In this document: positions 1-11,954 of the stretch, piece after piece
Layout: every line of letters starts with the position of its first letter
How positions within the stretch are numbered: position 1 is the first letter of the stretch
Assembly (NCBI GenBank): GCA_022414725.1
Contig: CM039464.1
Span: 8,200,411-8,264,410 of the forward strand
Origin: Microglena sp. YARC
Lineage: Eukaryota > Chlorophyta > Chlorophyceae > Chlamydomonadales > Chlamydomonadaceae
DNA: 64,000 nt
Reading direction: 5' to 3'
Notes under the pieces: generated by a model
Database searches by the model: none
What the model saw: only the letters and a program-made list of their open reading frames with translations
What the model was told of the DNA's origin: nothing
Translations under genes and position numbers: made by a program

Positions 1-103
1 CCTTCGCTCCCTGTCCCCTCTTCAAGGTGGTGCTCCCCGCCCTATCCCACAACAACGTCCCGGCCAATCTCTCATCTCTTCGTTTTTTAACAAGCTCGAC
101 CAG

Positions 104-381
104 CTAAGAAGGGTGCTGCTGCTGCAGCTAGCAAGACCAAAGCAGTAGCAGCTAAGAAGGGGAGTGCTGGTGCAGCTAGCAAGACCAAAACAGTTGAGAG
201 GTGTTCCGTTACAGCCCCGTTACAGCCTGATGATGACGGGTCGGCAGATGAGGATGCGCAGCCTGATGAGGGTTTGTCTGACGCATGGACTTGCGGGGAT
301 GAAGGGGATGTTTTGGCTAGCGAGGATGATGGGGATGTTTTGGCTAGCGAGGGTGATGGGGATGCTGAAGGCGTAGCATAG
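104..381 (+). CDS. 3'-terminal exon of an unidentified gene (partial, lacks start)
   Basis: An open frame runs from a possible 3' splice site (CTCGACCAG ending at 103) to a TAG stop at 379-381. It encodes two copies of a basic Ala/Lys motif (AKKG...AASKTK) and then an acidic tail rich in Asp and Glu with a short repeat (GDVLASE). A basic Ala/Lys stretch followed by an acidic tail is common in nuclear and chromatin proteins, but no domain is recognisable. The same frame has a TAA at 88-90, so the coding part must start after that, presumably by splicing. The exon model is inferred from composition and the in-frame repeat; it could also be a chance frame. Confidence 0.35.
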
Positions 382-2208
382 CCTACCGGTACTACCAGCC
401 TAGAGACAGTGTTTTTTCCCCCAAGAAATTGCAGGCCAATTTGGTAGCCACAAGTGGCGACTACAGGCTCATCCTGGGACGGTGCGGTAGCACCGTCTGT
501 AGAGCGCGAAGCGCCGCTACTTTTTAGGGGTATGGGGGGCGTAGCTCCCCAGGATTTTTTTGGGGGGGGGCTTAGAAAACATGCATTTTGCACATGGATG
601 CCATAAGTTACACTGGTTTGTGACAACTTTGTCAATCCTCTAATTGTACAGAACAGACAACACTAGTCTAGTACTACAACCTAGCCCTGTAAACCTAAAA
701 TCCATACCAGACTCACTATTAATTTATCATCAATACACATTCCTTGTGCATCATAACAAAAGGGTCTGCTTGATCATGTCACATCATGCAAAATGTGATA
801 TGATCAACTGTGGTGTCAGCATTTGGGGGGGGGAGGGGGTCTTCAAGAAAACATGCATTTTATTTTACACACGTCTGTTTTTCCAAGCATGTACACACAT
901 ACACACACAATAACTACCCTCATCACACCTGTTCTCCTCTCTTGGTGCAACCTCTGCCAGTATGGCCTAGACCTCAGCCTAAGCAATTTCTTTAAGCAGG
1001 GCCTAGCCATCAACACAGGGGTTGAGGGGGAGGGGCCACGCCCAAGGTCCGACTTCGCCCCATGAAGTCGACTAGAGATAGTGGTGGTGCTTTGGTTAGG
1101 ACGTTGGAAGAGGGTGGGTGGTGCGTATAGACTTAATATAGCGCATGGCTGTTCTAACGGGTTTCAAAGGAGTAGCCGCGACTGGCTTGAAGACGCTCGA
1201 CAAACGAGCAGCGCAGCACGTGCGGTTTAGAACGTCAAAATTTCGCTCATGCCTTATGCCGTTGCAACAATGAACCAATCAACACACCAGTCAAAACAGA
1301 TAACTTCAGGCCTCAGGAGTCGAGTAGTTCATGACTCGAATTGTACATCTGTATTGTCTGGGGGTGGGCCCATGCATGATCCCTGGGGTTACTTTCACAG
1401 TGAGTGGGTAACTTCCACCAGGGATAGGCCTGAGCTAGCTACCTGGGCTGGGCCTGTGCGACCCAGGAGCGACCCAGGTGCAACCCAGGTGCAACCCAGG
1501 GCACCAATCACTGACTTGAGGGTAGCCATCGTGGCGACCAAAGGCCCATTTCGACCGAATTTCGCACACCTGAGGGTGGCACGGGGTGGCGACCGCGCGC
1601 CACAATGTGCGACCGGTCCCACAAATAAAAAACACTGCCTAGAGATTCCTTTTTGGGCCCCTCCTATCTTGGTTGGGGAGTCCCTTTAGCCTATTCGGCC
1701 TACCCTTGGACTGTAATAATAACAACAACTGCTTATGGGGCATAGAATGTGTTTTAAAATGGAGCAGGCATGGCAAGAATGTGTTTATTTAATTTTGTCA
1801 CAGTGCGTTCCCATGCGTTACACGATGAGGGGCATAGCCTACCGGTACTACCAGTCTAGAGATTCCTTTTTTAGCCCCTCCTTTTTGGTTGGGAAAGGTC
1901 CCTTTAGCCTGTTTGGCCTACCCTTGGACTGTAATAATAACAAAACAACTGCTTATGGGGGCATTGAATGTGTGTTTAAAAATGGAGCAGCCATGGCCAA
2001 GAATGTGTTTTTAAAATGGAACCGCCAGTGCATGGCACTTGGGCCAATTTATGTTTCTCCCAAATTGTAAATTACCGCCAAAGTTCTGGCACAGAGTCAT
2101 TTGGTGCAATTTATTTTTGTGGCCGCCAACAATTAAAAGCGCCAACAATACAGGCGCCTACGGTACACCAGCGCATCGTGTGAACCTTCTCCTCGCTGCA
2201 GGTGGCAG
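382..2208. other. Gene-free stretch with dispersed-repeat fragments
   Basis: No convincing gene. A motif reading CTACCGGTACTACCAG occurs at about 382 and 1840. Two partial copies of a dispersed repeat seen elsewhere in the window (about 1640-1737 and 1855-1950; it reads CCCCTCCT...TTGG, then TTTAGCCTATT, then TTGGACTGTAA) lie 215 bp apart. GC-rich, partly repetitive DNA with short repeats of GACCCAGG lies at about 1440-1500. Confidence 0.5.
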
Positions 2209-2602
2209 TTAGTCTCCGCTACATTGACCTCAGCACCATTGGCCTCAGCTACATTATTCTCAGCTTCATTGACCCCAGCTACATTGACCTCAGCACCATT
2301 GGCCTCAGCTAATTATTCTCAGCTACATTGCCCCCTGCTACATTGACCTCGGCACCATAGGCCTCAGCGACACTGTTCTCAACTACATTGGCCTCAGCTA
2401 CATTGACATAAGCTACAGTGGCCTCAGCTACTTTTACCCCAGCTACATTGGCGGTAACATATCTCCCTTATGACTTTACATGACCTCTATCCCAAGCACT
2501 GTTGGCCTTCGCTACAGTGTTCTCAGCTACAATGGCATCTGCTACATTGACCTAAGCTACAGTGGCCTAAGCTATATTGGCATCTGCTACACCGGCGCTA
2601 GC
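2209..2602. repeat. Degenerate tandem array built on AGCTACATTG-CCTC
   Basis: Units of about 15-30 bp with the core GCTACATTGACCTCAGC or GCTACATTGGCCTCAGC follow each other with many substitutions and small indels. No coding sense is apparent. Confidence 0.7.
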
Positions 2603-3394
2603 ATATCTCCCTAATGACTTTACAGGATCTCTATCTCAAACATCGATGGCTTCTTGCCAGGGTAAAACAGGCCGCGCAGTTCTGCGGTTCTTTTCTAAAC
2701 AATCCATGGAAGAACAGACCGGAAATGTTACAGACTGCGGTCTGACCGCAGTTCATTATCTATTTAGTGAACTGGAACCGACAAGTCCAAACGACTAGTT
2801 GCGTTCTGACCGCAGAAAAATCGCAGATATGTAACCAGATCTGGGGGAACAAGGTCACAGGCCTGAGGGGTTGAGGGGAAGCTGACCCAGCTGAAGTAAG
2901 CTACTGAGCAATGTGTGGCCCAGTCACTGCCTTGCTTGATCTTCTTCGTAGCTTAGTGGCTGATTTTTACAGTATGTTCATGCACTGTTCTCCCACAGTG
3001 CCAAGAGGCAGGCTATGGGGGGACGAAGCCTTTGCTAGGAAGCATGGTGTCACCAGTTGAAGTTCACGGTCTTTAACAAGAGCAAGTGGTTTCAGAAGGG
3101 TCCAATGCATATTGTGTCCTCTTGAACAGGTATAGAGAATTAGGTCCCTAGGGACAGCCCCAGAGGGGACTCGGACATAAAGGACAGGTTTGACAAGAAT
3201 ACAGCTAACGCTGACACAATGCATTAGTGTTCTCTTGAACAACTTGCTTTTGGGTTGATCATGTTTTTGCAACTTCAAACGCAGGCTATGCTGGTCGGTT
3301 CCGTCTTAGGGCGCAGGCTATGAAAGTGGTAGCGTCTCGCTCAGGAAGGAGGCTATACAATTGGTTCCGTCTCAGGTAGGAGAGCTGGGGGTCC
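2603..3394. other. Gene-free stretch
   Basis: No recognisable gene or RNA. Short open frames here resemble nothing I know. The text around 3230-3300 (CAACTTG...TTGATCATGTTTTTGCAACTTCAA) recurs just before the hAT-like region at about 3580, so it is probably part of the same repeated edge sequence. Confidence 0.4.
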
Positions 3395-3625
3395 TCCTGA
3401 ACAACCCTGCTTGTCAGTGTTGACCATATGTTTGAACACTTGTCAGCTCCAAGTCAGTACAGTACAGGCAGTGTGAATGCCACACTCTTGAGTAACTTGC
3501 CAGTCTTAATCATGTTTTTGAACACTTGTCAGCTCCAAGTTAGTACAGTACAGGCAGTACAGATACCACGCTCTTGAGCAACTTGCCAGTGTTGATCATG
3601 TTTTTGCAACTTCAACCTATTTATT
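3395..3625. repeat. Short tandem duplication, 86-bp period, ahead of the hAT-like region
   Basis: The block GAACACTTGTCAGCTCCAAG followed by AGTACAGTACAGGCAGT starts near 3434 and again near 3520. A TTGATCATGTTTTTG stretch sits at the end of each unit and runs directly into the hAT-like coding region. It resembles the acceptor-side exon-edge duplications described for the glycosyltransferase gene. Confidence 0.75.
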
Positions 3626-3626
3626 G

Positions 3627-4143
3627 GGGCAAGAGAACTGCAGTGCTCAGAAATCTGAGGTATGGTCCAGCACTTATGACCCTTGCGGCCCTGAGTGATA
3701 TCTTGCTTCCGGTTGAAAAGGTATCAAAGACCTTCCAAAGCAATTCACTCCCCCCACACCGCCTCAAGCCCGCCCTCCTGGCTTGTGAGTCAACCCTCAA
3801 TGAAGATGGTGCCATGGATTTTCCATCCGTACACCAGTTCATGGCGGAGGTCAGGGTGGATGTAGACAGAGACAACACCTGGTTCTGGTAGTCTAGGAAC
3901 TATCCAGGGGTCACACTCGAGCTGAATTCTAAGCCTGTGGATAAGCCCGCGTTGACTTCTCTGACCAAGAGGCTTGTATTTTTCATCTTTGGGGACATGA
4001 AGTCAAGGTTCACTGATGTGGAATTCTTGCACATCTTGTACATCTTCGACCCTGCATCCTATTCTGGACTTGCCAAATTACAACTGAAAGCCTTTGGAAA
4101 AACAGAGCTGCATGAGCTTCTCACTCATTTGCACCAACCCTAA
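3627..4143 (+). pseudogene. hAT-transposase-like (ZNF862/KIAA1586-type) coding region, interrupted
   Basis: One frame, broken by a single TAG at 3889-3891, reads like the central part of hAT-derived transposases and their domesticated relatives. It has a Leu/Ser-rich helix with DILLPVEKVSKTFQS, then the helical stretch up to CESTLNEDG, then after the stop GDMKSRFTDVEF and LYIFDPASY. In this family the order L.DiL..l..lSk.FQ, then RF...., then iFDP precedes the C-terminal dimerisation (hATC) domain. That domain's first part seems to be encoded at 4506-4577. The in-frame stop suggests decay, or an unspliced intron or sequence error. The match is from memory of the family pattern, not a search. 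It could be the remains of an autonomous partner for the hAT-like MITEs in this window. Confidence 0.5.
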
Positions 4144-4289
4144 GTGCGCCTACTTTGCACATTGTAGGAGGAGCAACGCCATTCAAACTGAATCCTCCGG
4201 GTCGCTGATTTGTATCGGGAGATCCACCTCGTGGGGTGAAAGTCCTTTCCCCCCCCCCAAAAACTGTGGTTCCAAGCATGGGATCTGCA

Positions 4290-4496
4290 CAGTGTTTATT
4301 TTTTCAGCTATACACGGCGGCCTCCAGTCAGCTCCATTAGCCAGCCACTGAGTCAAACCCAAAGCTGTCAGCTGCATCGGAATGCCCGTCATGCCAGCAG
4401 TCAGACACACTATCTAGCTAGCTTCGGATTTGGCCCTAAAACGGGGAAAGGGAGCTGCCTAGAAGCTGCTACTCGTAGCCCAAAAAAGAAACAGTG
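4290..4496. mobile_element. hAT-like MITE (CACTGTTTC family), with target duplication
   Basis: 207 bp with terminal inverted repeats: left CAGTGTTTATTTTTTCAGC, right (reverse complement) CACTGTTTCTTTTTTGGGC. The subterminal AGCTGCCTAGAAGCTGCT arm is shared with all copies in the window. It is flanked by GATCTGCA (4282-4289) and GATACGCA (4497-4504), matching at 6 of 8 positions, as expected for the 8-bp duplications of the hAT superfamily. No coding capacity. It lies between the two coding blocks of the hAT-like gene remnant. Confidence 0.85.
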
Positions 4497-4505
4497 GATA
4501 CGCAG

Positions 4506-4577
4506 GCTGCTGCACTAAGGCTGCTGCTGGCGAAGGAGTCCGGCCACACGTTCCCCACTATTATGAAGCTGTACCAA
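4506..4577 (+). CDS. Possible exon of the hAT-like gene (start of hATC region)
   Basis: Twenty-four codons between a candidate acceptor (ATACGCAG ending at 4505) and a candidate donor (CAA then GTGGGATG). They encode AAALRLLLAKESG then HTFPTIMKLYQ. In hAT-type proteins a helix ending in fP.i.kLyq directly precedes the conserved L.iPvSSa..ERgFS segment, so this fits as the continuation of the block ending at 4143. The expected next exon with the ERGFS motif was not found in the window. The last 44 nt of this exon plus the donor are the seed of the 54-bp satellite that follows. Exon status is inferred. Confidence 0.35.
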
Positions 4578-7500
4578 GTGGGATGGCATGCTGCATTGCC
4601 ACACACACGTTCCCCACTAGTATAAGCTGCCCAAAGTGGGATGCTGCATTGCCACACACACGTTCCCCACTATTATGAAGCTGTACCAAGTGGGATGCTG
4701 CATTGCCACACACACGTTCCCCACTATTATAAGCTGCCCAAAGTGGGATGCTGCATTGCCACACACACGTTTCCCACTATTATGAAGCTGTACCAAGTGG
4801 GATGCTGCATTGCCACACACGCGTTCCCCACTATTATGAAGCTGTACCAAGTGGGATGCTGCATTGCCACACACACGTTCCCCACTATTATAAGCTGCCC
4901 AAAGTGGGATGCTGCATTGCCACACACAAGTTCCCCACTAGTATAAGCTGCCCAAAGTGGGATGCTGCATTGCCACACACACAGTTCCCCACTATTATGA
5001 AGCTGCCCGAAGTGGGATGCTGCATTGCCACACACACGTTCCCCGCTATTATGAAGCTGTACCAAGTGGGATGCTGCATTGCCACACACACGTTCCCCAC
5101 TATTATGAAGCTGTACCAAAGTGGATGCTGCATGCCACACACACGTTCCCCACTATTATAAAGCTGTACCAAGTAGGATGCTGCATTGCCACACACGCGT
5201 TCCCCACTATTATGAAGCTGTACCAAGTGGGATGCTGCATTGCCACACACACGTTCCCCACTATTATGAAGATGCACCAAGTGGGATGCTGCATTGCCAC
5301 ACACACGTTCCCCACTATTATGAAGCTGCCCAAAGTGGGATGCTGCATTGCCACACACGCGTTTCCCCACTATTATGAAGCTTTGTACCAAGTGGGATGC
5401 TGCATTGCCACACACCACGTTCCCCACTATTATGAAGCTGTACCAAAGTGGGATGCTGCATTGCCACACACACGTTCCCCACTATTATAAGCTGCCCAAA
5501 GTGGGATGCTGCATTGCCACACACAAGTTCCCCACTAGTATAAGCTGTACCAAGTGGGATGCTGCATTGCCACACACACGTTCCCCACTATTATGAAGCT
5601 GTACCAAGTGGGATGCTGCATTGCCACACACACGTTCCCCACTATTATAAGCTGCCCAAAGTGGGATGCTGCATTGCCACACACACGTTCCCCACTATTA
5701 TAAGCTGCCCAAAGTGGGATGCTGCATTGCCACACACACGTTCCCCACTATTATGAAGCTGTACCAAGTTGGATGCTGCATTGCCACACACACGTTCCCC
5801 ACTATTATGAAGCTGTACCAAGTGGGATGCTGCATTGCCACACACACGTTCCCCACTATTATAAAGCTGCCCAAGTGGGATGCCTGCATTGCCACACACA
5901 CGTTCCCCACTATTATGAAGCTGTACCAAGTGGGATGCTGCATTGCCACACACACGTTCCCCACTATTATGAAAGCTGTACCAAGTGGGGATGCTGCATT
6001 GCCACACACACGTTCCCCACTATTATGAAGCTGTACCCAAGTGGGATGCTGCATTGCCCACACACACGTTCCCCACTATTATGAAGCTGTACAAAGTGGG
6101 ATGCTGCATTGCCACACACACGTTCCCCACTATTATGAAGCTGCCCAAGTGGGATGCTGCATGCCACACACACGTTCCCACTATTATGAAGCTGTACCAA
6201 GTGCGGATCTGCATTGCCCACACACGTTCCCCACTATTGATGAAGCTGTACCAAAGTGGATGCTGCAATTGCCACACACACGTTCCCCCACTATTATGAA
6301 GCTGTACCAAGTGGGATGCTGCATTGCCACACACACACGTTCCCCACTATTATGAAGCTGTACCAAGTGGGATGCTGCATTGCCACACACACGTTCCCCA
6401 CTATTATGAAGCTGTACCAAGTGGGATGCATGCATTGCCACACACACGTTCCCCACTATTATGAAGCTGTACCAAGTGGGATGCTGCATTGCCACACACA
6501 CGTTCCCCACTATTATGAAGCTGTACCAAGTGGGATGCTGCATTGCCACACACACGTTCCCCACTATTATAAACCAAGTGGAGCTGCCCCAAGTGGATGA
6601 TGCTGCATTGCCACACACACGTTCCCCACTATTATGAAGCTGTCCAAGTGGGATGCTGCATTGCCACACACACGTTCCCCACTATTATGAAGCTGTACCA
6701 AGTGGGATGCTGCATTGCCACACACACGTTCCCCACTATTATGAAGCTGTACCAAGTGGGATGCTGCATTGCCACACACACGTTCCCCACTATTACGAAG
6801 CTGTACCAAGTGGGATGCTGCATTACCACATACACGTTCCCCACTATTATGAAGCTGCCCAAAGTGGGATGCTGCATTGCCACACACTCTTTCCCCACTA
6901 TTATGAAGCTGTACCAAGTGGGATGCTGCATTGCCACACACACGTTCCCCACTATTATGAAGCTGTACCAAGTGGGATGCTGCATTGCGACACACACGTT
7001 CCCCACTTTTATGAAGCTGTACCAAGTGGGATGCTGCATTGCCACACACACGTTCCCCACTATTATAAGCTACCCAAAGTGGGATGCTGCATTGCCACAC
7101 ACACGTTCCCCACTATTATAAGCTGCCCAAAGTGGGATGCTGCATTGCCACACACACGTTCCCCACTATTATGAAGCTGTCCAAAGTGGGATGCTGCATT
7201 GCCACACACACGTTCCCCACTATTATGAAGCTGTACCAAGTGGGATGCTGCATTGCCACACACACGTTCCCCACTATTATAAAGCTGCCCAAAGTGGGAT
7301 GCTGCATTGCCACACACACGTTCCCCACTATTATGAAGCTGTCCAAAGTGGGATGCTGCATTGCCACACACACGTTCCCCACTATTATGAAGCTGTACCA
7401 AGTGGGATGCTGCATTGCCACAAACACGTTCCCCACTATTATGAAGCTGTACCAAGTGGGATGCTGCATTGCCACACACACGTTCCCCACTATTATGAAG

Positions 7501-8800
7501 CTGTACCAAGTGGGATGCTGCATTGCCACACACACGTTCCTCACTATTATAAGCTGCCCAAAAGCTGCATTGCCACACACACGTCCCCCACTATTATGAA
7601 GCTGTACCAAGTGGGATGCTGCATTGCCACACACACGTTCCCCACTATTATGAAGCTGCCCAAAGTGGGATGCTGCATTGCCACACACTCTTTCCCCACT
7701 ATTATGAAGCTGTACCAAGTGGGATGCTGCATTGCCACACACACGTTCCCCACTATTATGAAGCTGTACCAAGTGGGATGCTGCATTGCGACACACACGT
7801 TCCCCACTTTTATGAAGCTGTACCAAGTGGGATGCTGCATTGCCACACACACGTTCCCCACTATTATAAGCTGCCCAAAGTGGGATGCTGCATTGCCACA
7901 CACACGTTCCCCACTATTATAAGCTGCCCAAAGTGGGATGCTGCATTGCCACACACACGTTCCCCACTATTATGAAGCTGTCCAAAGTGGGATGCTGCAT
8001 TGCCACACACACGTTCCCCACTATTATGAAGCTGTACCAAGTGGGATGCTGCATTGCCACACACACGTTCCCCACTATTATAAAGCTGCCCAAAGTGGGA
8101 TGCTGCATTGCCACACACACATTCCCCACTATTATGAAGCTGTCCAAAGTGGGATGCTGCATTGCCACACACACGTTCCCCACTATTATGAAGCTGTACC
8201 AAGTGGGATGCTGAATTGCCACAAACACGTTCCCCACTATTATGAAGCTGTACCAAGTGGGATGCTGCATTGCCATACACACGTTCCCCACTATTATGAA
8301 TCTGTACCAAGTGGGATGCTGCATTGCCACACACACGTTCCTCACTATTATAAGCTGCCCAAAGTGGGATGCTGCATTGCCACACACACGTCCCCCACTA
8401 TTATGAAGCTGTACCAAGTGGGATGCTGCATTGCCACACACACGTTCCCCACTATTATGAAGCTGTACCAAGTGGGATGCTGCATTGCCATCCACACACA
8501 CGTTCCCCGCTATTATGAAGCTGTACCAAGTGGGATGCTGCATTGCCACACACACGTTCCCCACTATTATGAAGCTGTACCAAGTGGGATGCTGCATTGC
8601 CACACACACGTTCCCCACTATTATGAAGCTGTACCAAGTGGGATGCTGCATTGCCACACACACGTTCCCCACTATTATGAAGCTGTACCAAGTGGGATGC
8701 TGCATTGCCACACACACGTTCCCCACTATTATGAAGCTGTCCAAAGTGGGACTCTGCATTGCCACACACATGTTCCCCACAATTATGAAGCTGTACCAAG
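4542..8800. repeat. 54-bp satellite (about 78 copies) with an 801-bp higher-order repeat
   Basis: Tandem units of 54 bp (a 53-bp variant carries TATTATAAGCTGCCCAAAG in place of TATTATGAAGCTGTACCAAG) containing CACACACACG, TTCCCCACTATTATG and GTGGGATGCTGCATTGCC. Because 54 is a multiple of 3 and the unit has few stops, it gives long spurious open frames on both strands, such as repeated HTHVPHYYEAVPSG; these are not genes. Variant markers recur at a fixed 801-bp offset between about 6.85 and 8.45 kb, so whole blocks of about 15 monomers were duplicated. The part up to 6.7 kb is more irregular, with single-base indels. Confidence 0.97.
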
Positions 8801-9947
8801 TTACCACCCTCACCTATTACTACACAACCACCCTCACCTAGTATTACACAACCACCCTCACCTAGTACTACACAACCACCCTCACTTAGTATTACACAAC
8901 CACCCTCACCTAGTACTACACAACCACCCTCACCTAGTACTACTCAACCACCCTCACCTAGTACTACACAACCACCCTCACCTAGTACTACACAACCACC
9001 CTCACCTAGTACTACACAACCACCCTCACCTAGTTCTACACAACCACCCTCACCTAGTACTACACAACCACCCTCACCTAGTACTACACAACCACCCTCA
9101 CCTAGTACTACACAACCACCCTCACCTAGTACTACACAACACCCTACCTACACAACCACCCTCACCTACCTAGTACTACACAACCACCCTCACCTAGTAC
9201 TACACAACCACCCTACCTACAACAACCACCCTCACCTAGTACTACAGCAACCACCCTCACCTAGTACTACACAACCACCCTCACCTAGTACTACACAACC
9301 ACCCTCACCTAGTACTACACAACCACCCTCACCTAGTACTACACAACCACCCTCACCTAGTACTACACAACCACCCTCACCTAGTACTACACAACCACCC
9401 TCACCTAGTACTACACAACCACCCTCACCTAGTACTACACAACCACCCTCACCTAGTACTACACAACCACCCTCACCTAGTACTACACAAACCACCCTCA
9501 CCTAGTACTACACAACCACCCTCACCTAGTACTACACAACCACCCTCACCTAGTACTACACAACCACCCTCACCTAGTACTACACAACCACCCTCACCTA
9601 GTACTACACAACCACCCTCACCTAGTATTACACAACCACCCTCACCTAGTACTACACAACCACCCTCACCTAGTACTACACAACCACCCTCACCTAGTAC
9701 TACACAACCACCCTAACCTAGTATTACACAACCACCCTCACCTAGTACTACACAACCACCCTCACCTGGTACTACACAACCACCCTCACCTAGTACTACA
9801 CAACCACCCTCACCTAGTACTACTCAACCACCCTCACCTAGTACTACACAACCACCCTCACCTAGTACTACACAACCACCCTCACCTAGTACTACACAAC
9901 CACCCTCACCTAGTACTACACAACCACCCTCACCTAGTATTTGTTTA
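8801..9947. repeat. 24-bp minisatellite ACCACCCTCACCTAGTACTACACA
   Basis: About 47 near-identical 24-bp units directly abut the 54-bp satellite. Interior indels near 9140-9250 break every frame. One plus-strand frame would read TQPPSPST, like hydroxyproline-rich wall proteins, but it is not maintained across the array and has no start or splice context, so I treat the array as non-coding. Confidence 0.95.
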
Positions 9948-10435
9948 TAATCCTGGTGCCTAACATAGTGGCCTTGTAAACACGTCTGTTTTACCTTGAG
10001 CTTGTTTACATGCCACCAGCCAGGAACTTGGCTGCTAGCCATTTTAACCAGTAGAAGCAAAGTTGGGGTTGTTAACCCTAAACCCTAACGATTCTTATTG
10101 AGCTTGAAAAAAGTGCTGTCTGACCTCAGAAAAACATTCACAGCATTCAAAGTCACAACTGCGGTTCTGGATTTTTGGGAAAAAACTGTCAGCAATAAAA
10201 AAATCAGTACTGCAGTTCTCCCACAAGAAACTATGAGACTCGTGTGTGTGTAGGTGTGTATGTGTACAATCTTTAACTTGACAAAAATATATTATCTTTT
10301 ATTATCTGGAAATTTAAAATATACAATAGCGAATTGTTACGCCTTGCCACGGGGCATGAAGTTGAAGGAACATTCCCGTGCGTTTGCACTGGGGAAGGTA
10401 ACTGTAGGTTTTGCTATCGCAGACCGCTACTGCGC
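9948..10435. other. Short unique spacer between arrays
   Basis: No gene. It includes AACCCTAAACCCTAACG at about 10071, two telomere-like CCCTAAA units, and at about 10338-10400 a weak copy of the dispersed GCCTT...GCGTGAGGTTGA element found better preserved at 25.2, 34.4, 46.4 and 63.4 kb. Confidence 0.4.
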
Positions 10436-11088
10436 CTGACTCAACCTGGAGATTAGTGTGGTGGTGTTTGTGCGACCGCTACCGCGACTGAGCCAACCTG
10501 AAGAATAGTGTGGTGGTGTTTGCGCATCCGCTACTGCGCCTGAGCAACCAGTATAAGAGTGTGGTAGTGTTTGTGTGACCCCTACTGCTAATGAGCCAAC
10601 CTGGATATTAGTGTGGTAGTGTTTGTGTGGCCGCTACTGCGCCTGAGCCAACCAGAAGAATAGTGTGGTAGTGTTTGTGTGACCGCTACTGTGACTGAGC
10701 CAACCTGGATAATAGTGTGGTAGTGTTTGTGTGACCGCTACTGCGCCTGAGCCAACCAGTACAATAGTGTGGTAGTGTTTGTGTGACCGCTACTGCGCCT
10801 GAGCCAACCAGAAGAATAGTGTGGTAGTGTTTGTGTGACCGCTACTGTGACTGAGCCAACCTGGATAATAGTGTGGTAGTGTTTGTGTGACCGCTACTGC
10901 GCCTGAGCCAACCAGTACAATAGTGTGGTAGTGTTTGTGTGACCGCTACTGTGACTGAGCCAACCTGGAGAATAGTGTGGAAGTGTTTGTGTGACCGCTA
11001 CTGCGCCTGAGCCAACCTGGGGAATTGTGTGCTAGTGTTTGTGTGACCGCTTCTGCGCCTGAGCCAACCAGTAGAATAGTGTGGTAGT
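10436..11088. repeat. 52-bp tandem array
   Basis: About a dozen units of GTGTGGTAGTGTTTGTGTG plus ACCGCTACTGCGCCTGAGCC with alternating AACCTGGATAATA, AACCAGAAGAATA and AACCAGTACAATA variants, spaced 52 bp apart (for example 10561 and 10613). The variants follow a partly regular order, suggesting block duplication. Confidence 0.92.
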
Positions 11089-11795
11089 GTACAAACGCTT
11101 GTGTATAAGTGTTTGTGAACAAGTGTTTGAGTAGTAGTGTTTGTAAACAACTCTTTGTTTAGTAGTGTTTGTGTAGTAATGTTTGCGTAATAATGTTTGT
11201 GTAGTAGTGTTTGTGAACAAGTGTTTGTTTAGTAGTGTTTGTGAACAAGTGTTTGTTCAGAAGTATTTATTTAGTAGTGTTTGTGAACAAGCGTTTGTTC
11301 AGTAGTGTTTGTCCATGAGTGTTTGCATTGTCGTTTTTGTGCATTCATGTTTGTAAACAAGTGCTTAAATAGTCGTGCTTGTCAGCAAGTGTTTGTGTAT
11401 ATGTGTTTGTCAACAAGTGTTTGTACAGTCATGTTTTCCAAAGAGTCTTTACACTGTCGTGTCTGTACATTCATGGTTGTCCATGAGTGTTTACATTGCC
11501 GTGTCTGTGCGGTCGTGGTTGTCCATGCGTGCTTACATTGTCGTGTCTGTACAGTCATGTTTGTCCATGAGTGTTTACTATGTCGTGTCTGTACAGTCAT
11601 GGTTGTCCATGAGTGTTTACTATGTCGTGTCTGTACAGTCATCTTTGTCAACAAGTGTTTGTGTAGTCATGTTTATCAACGGGAGTTTTTATTGATGTGC
11701 CTGTACAGTCATGTTTGTACGTGACTGTTTACATTGTCGTGATTTTACAATCATGTCTGTCAACAAGTGTGTGTATAGTTGTGTTTGCCAGGCTT
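11089..11795. repeat. GTGTTTGT-rich degenerate arrays, including a 42-bp unit
   Basis: First a region of AGTAGTGTTTGTGAACAAG-like units (about 11.09-11.45 kb), then units of about 42 bp containing TGTCCATGAGTGTTTAC and GTCGTGTCTGTACAGTCAT. The Cys-rich frame across it is a periodic artefact. Confidence 0.85.
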
Positions 11796-11954
11796 ATGAT
11801 AGGCTTGTTAATTATGATAGGCTTATGATAGTGTCAACAACAATATCCTATGGAGCTGCCTTTAACAGATGGGTATTCACGGCAAGTACTTGAATACCGT
11901 CAGAAACATGTAAAACAAGTATGTATGAGAGTACGTGTCGGCAACCGTATTACC

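Noticed and set aside
1249..1689. 146-codon plus-strand frame
   Set aside because: It runs across GACCCAGG short repeats and a dispersed repeat, with an equally long frame on the opposite strand; there is no domain.
4547..9173. Dozens of overlapping frames with HTHVPHYYEAVPSG or NSGERVCGNAASH repeats, up to 411 codons
   Set aside because: Periodic artefacts of the 54-bp satellite; the same DNA gives equally long frames on both strands.
8801..9947. Possible hydroxyproline-rich wall protein (TQPPSPST octapeptides)
   Set aside because: The frame is broken by indels near 9140-9250 and has no upstream exon or signal; a plain minisatellite explains it.
4542..11088. Regularly repeated units suggestive of a CRISPR array
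   Set aside because: Units are contiguous with no unique spacers, the DNA is eukaryotic, and no cas-like genes are present.
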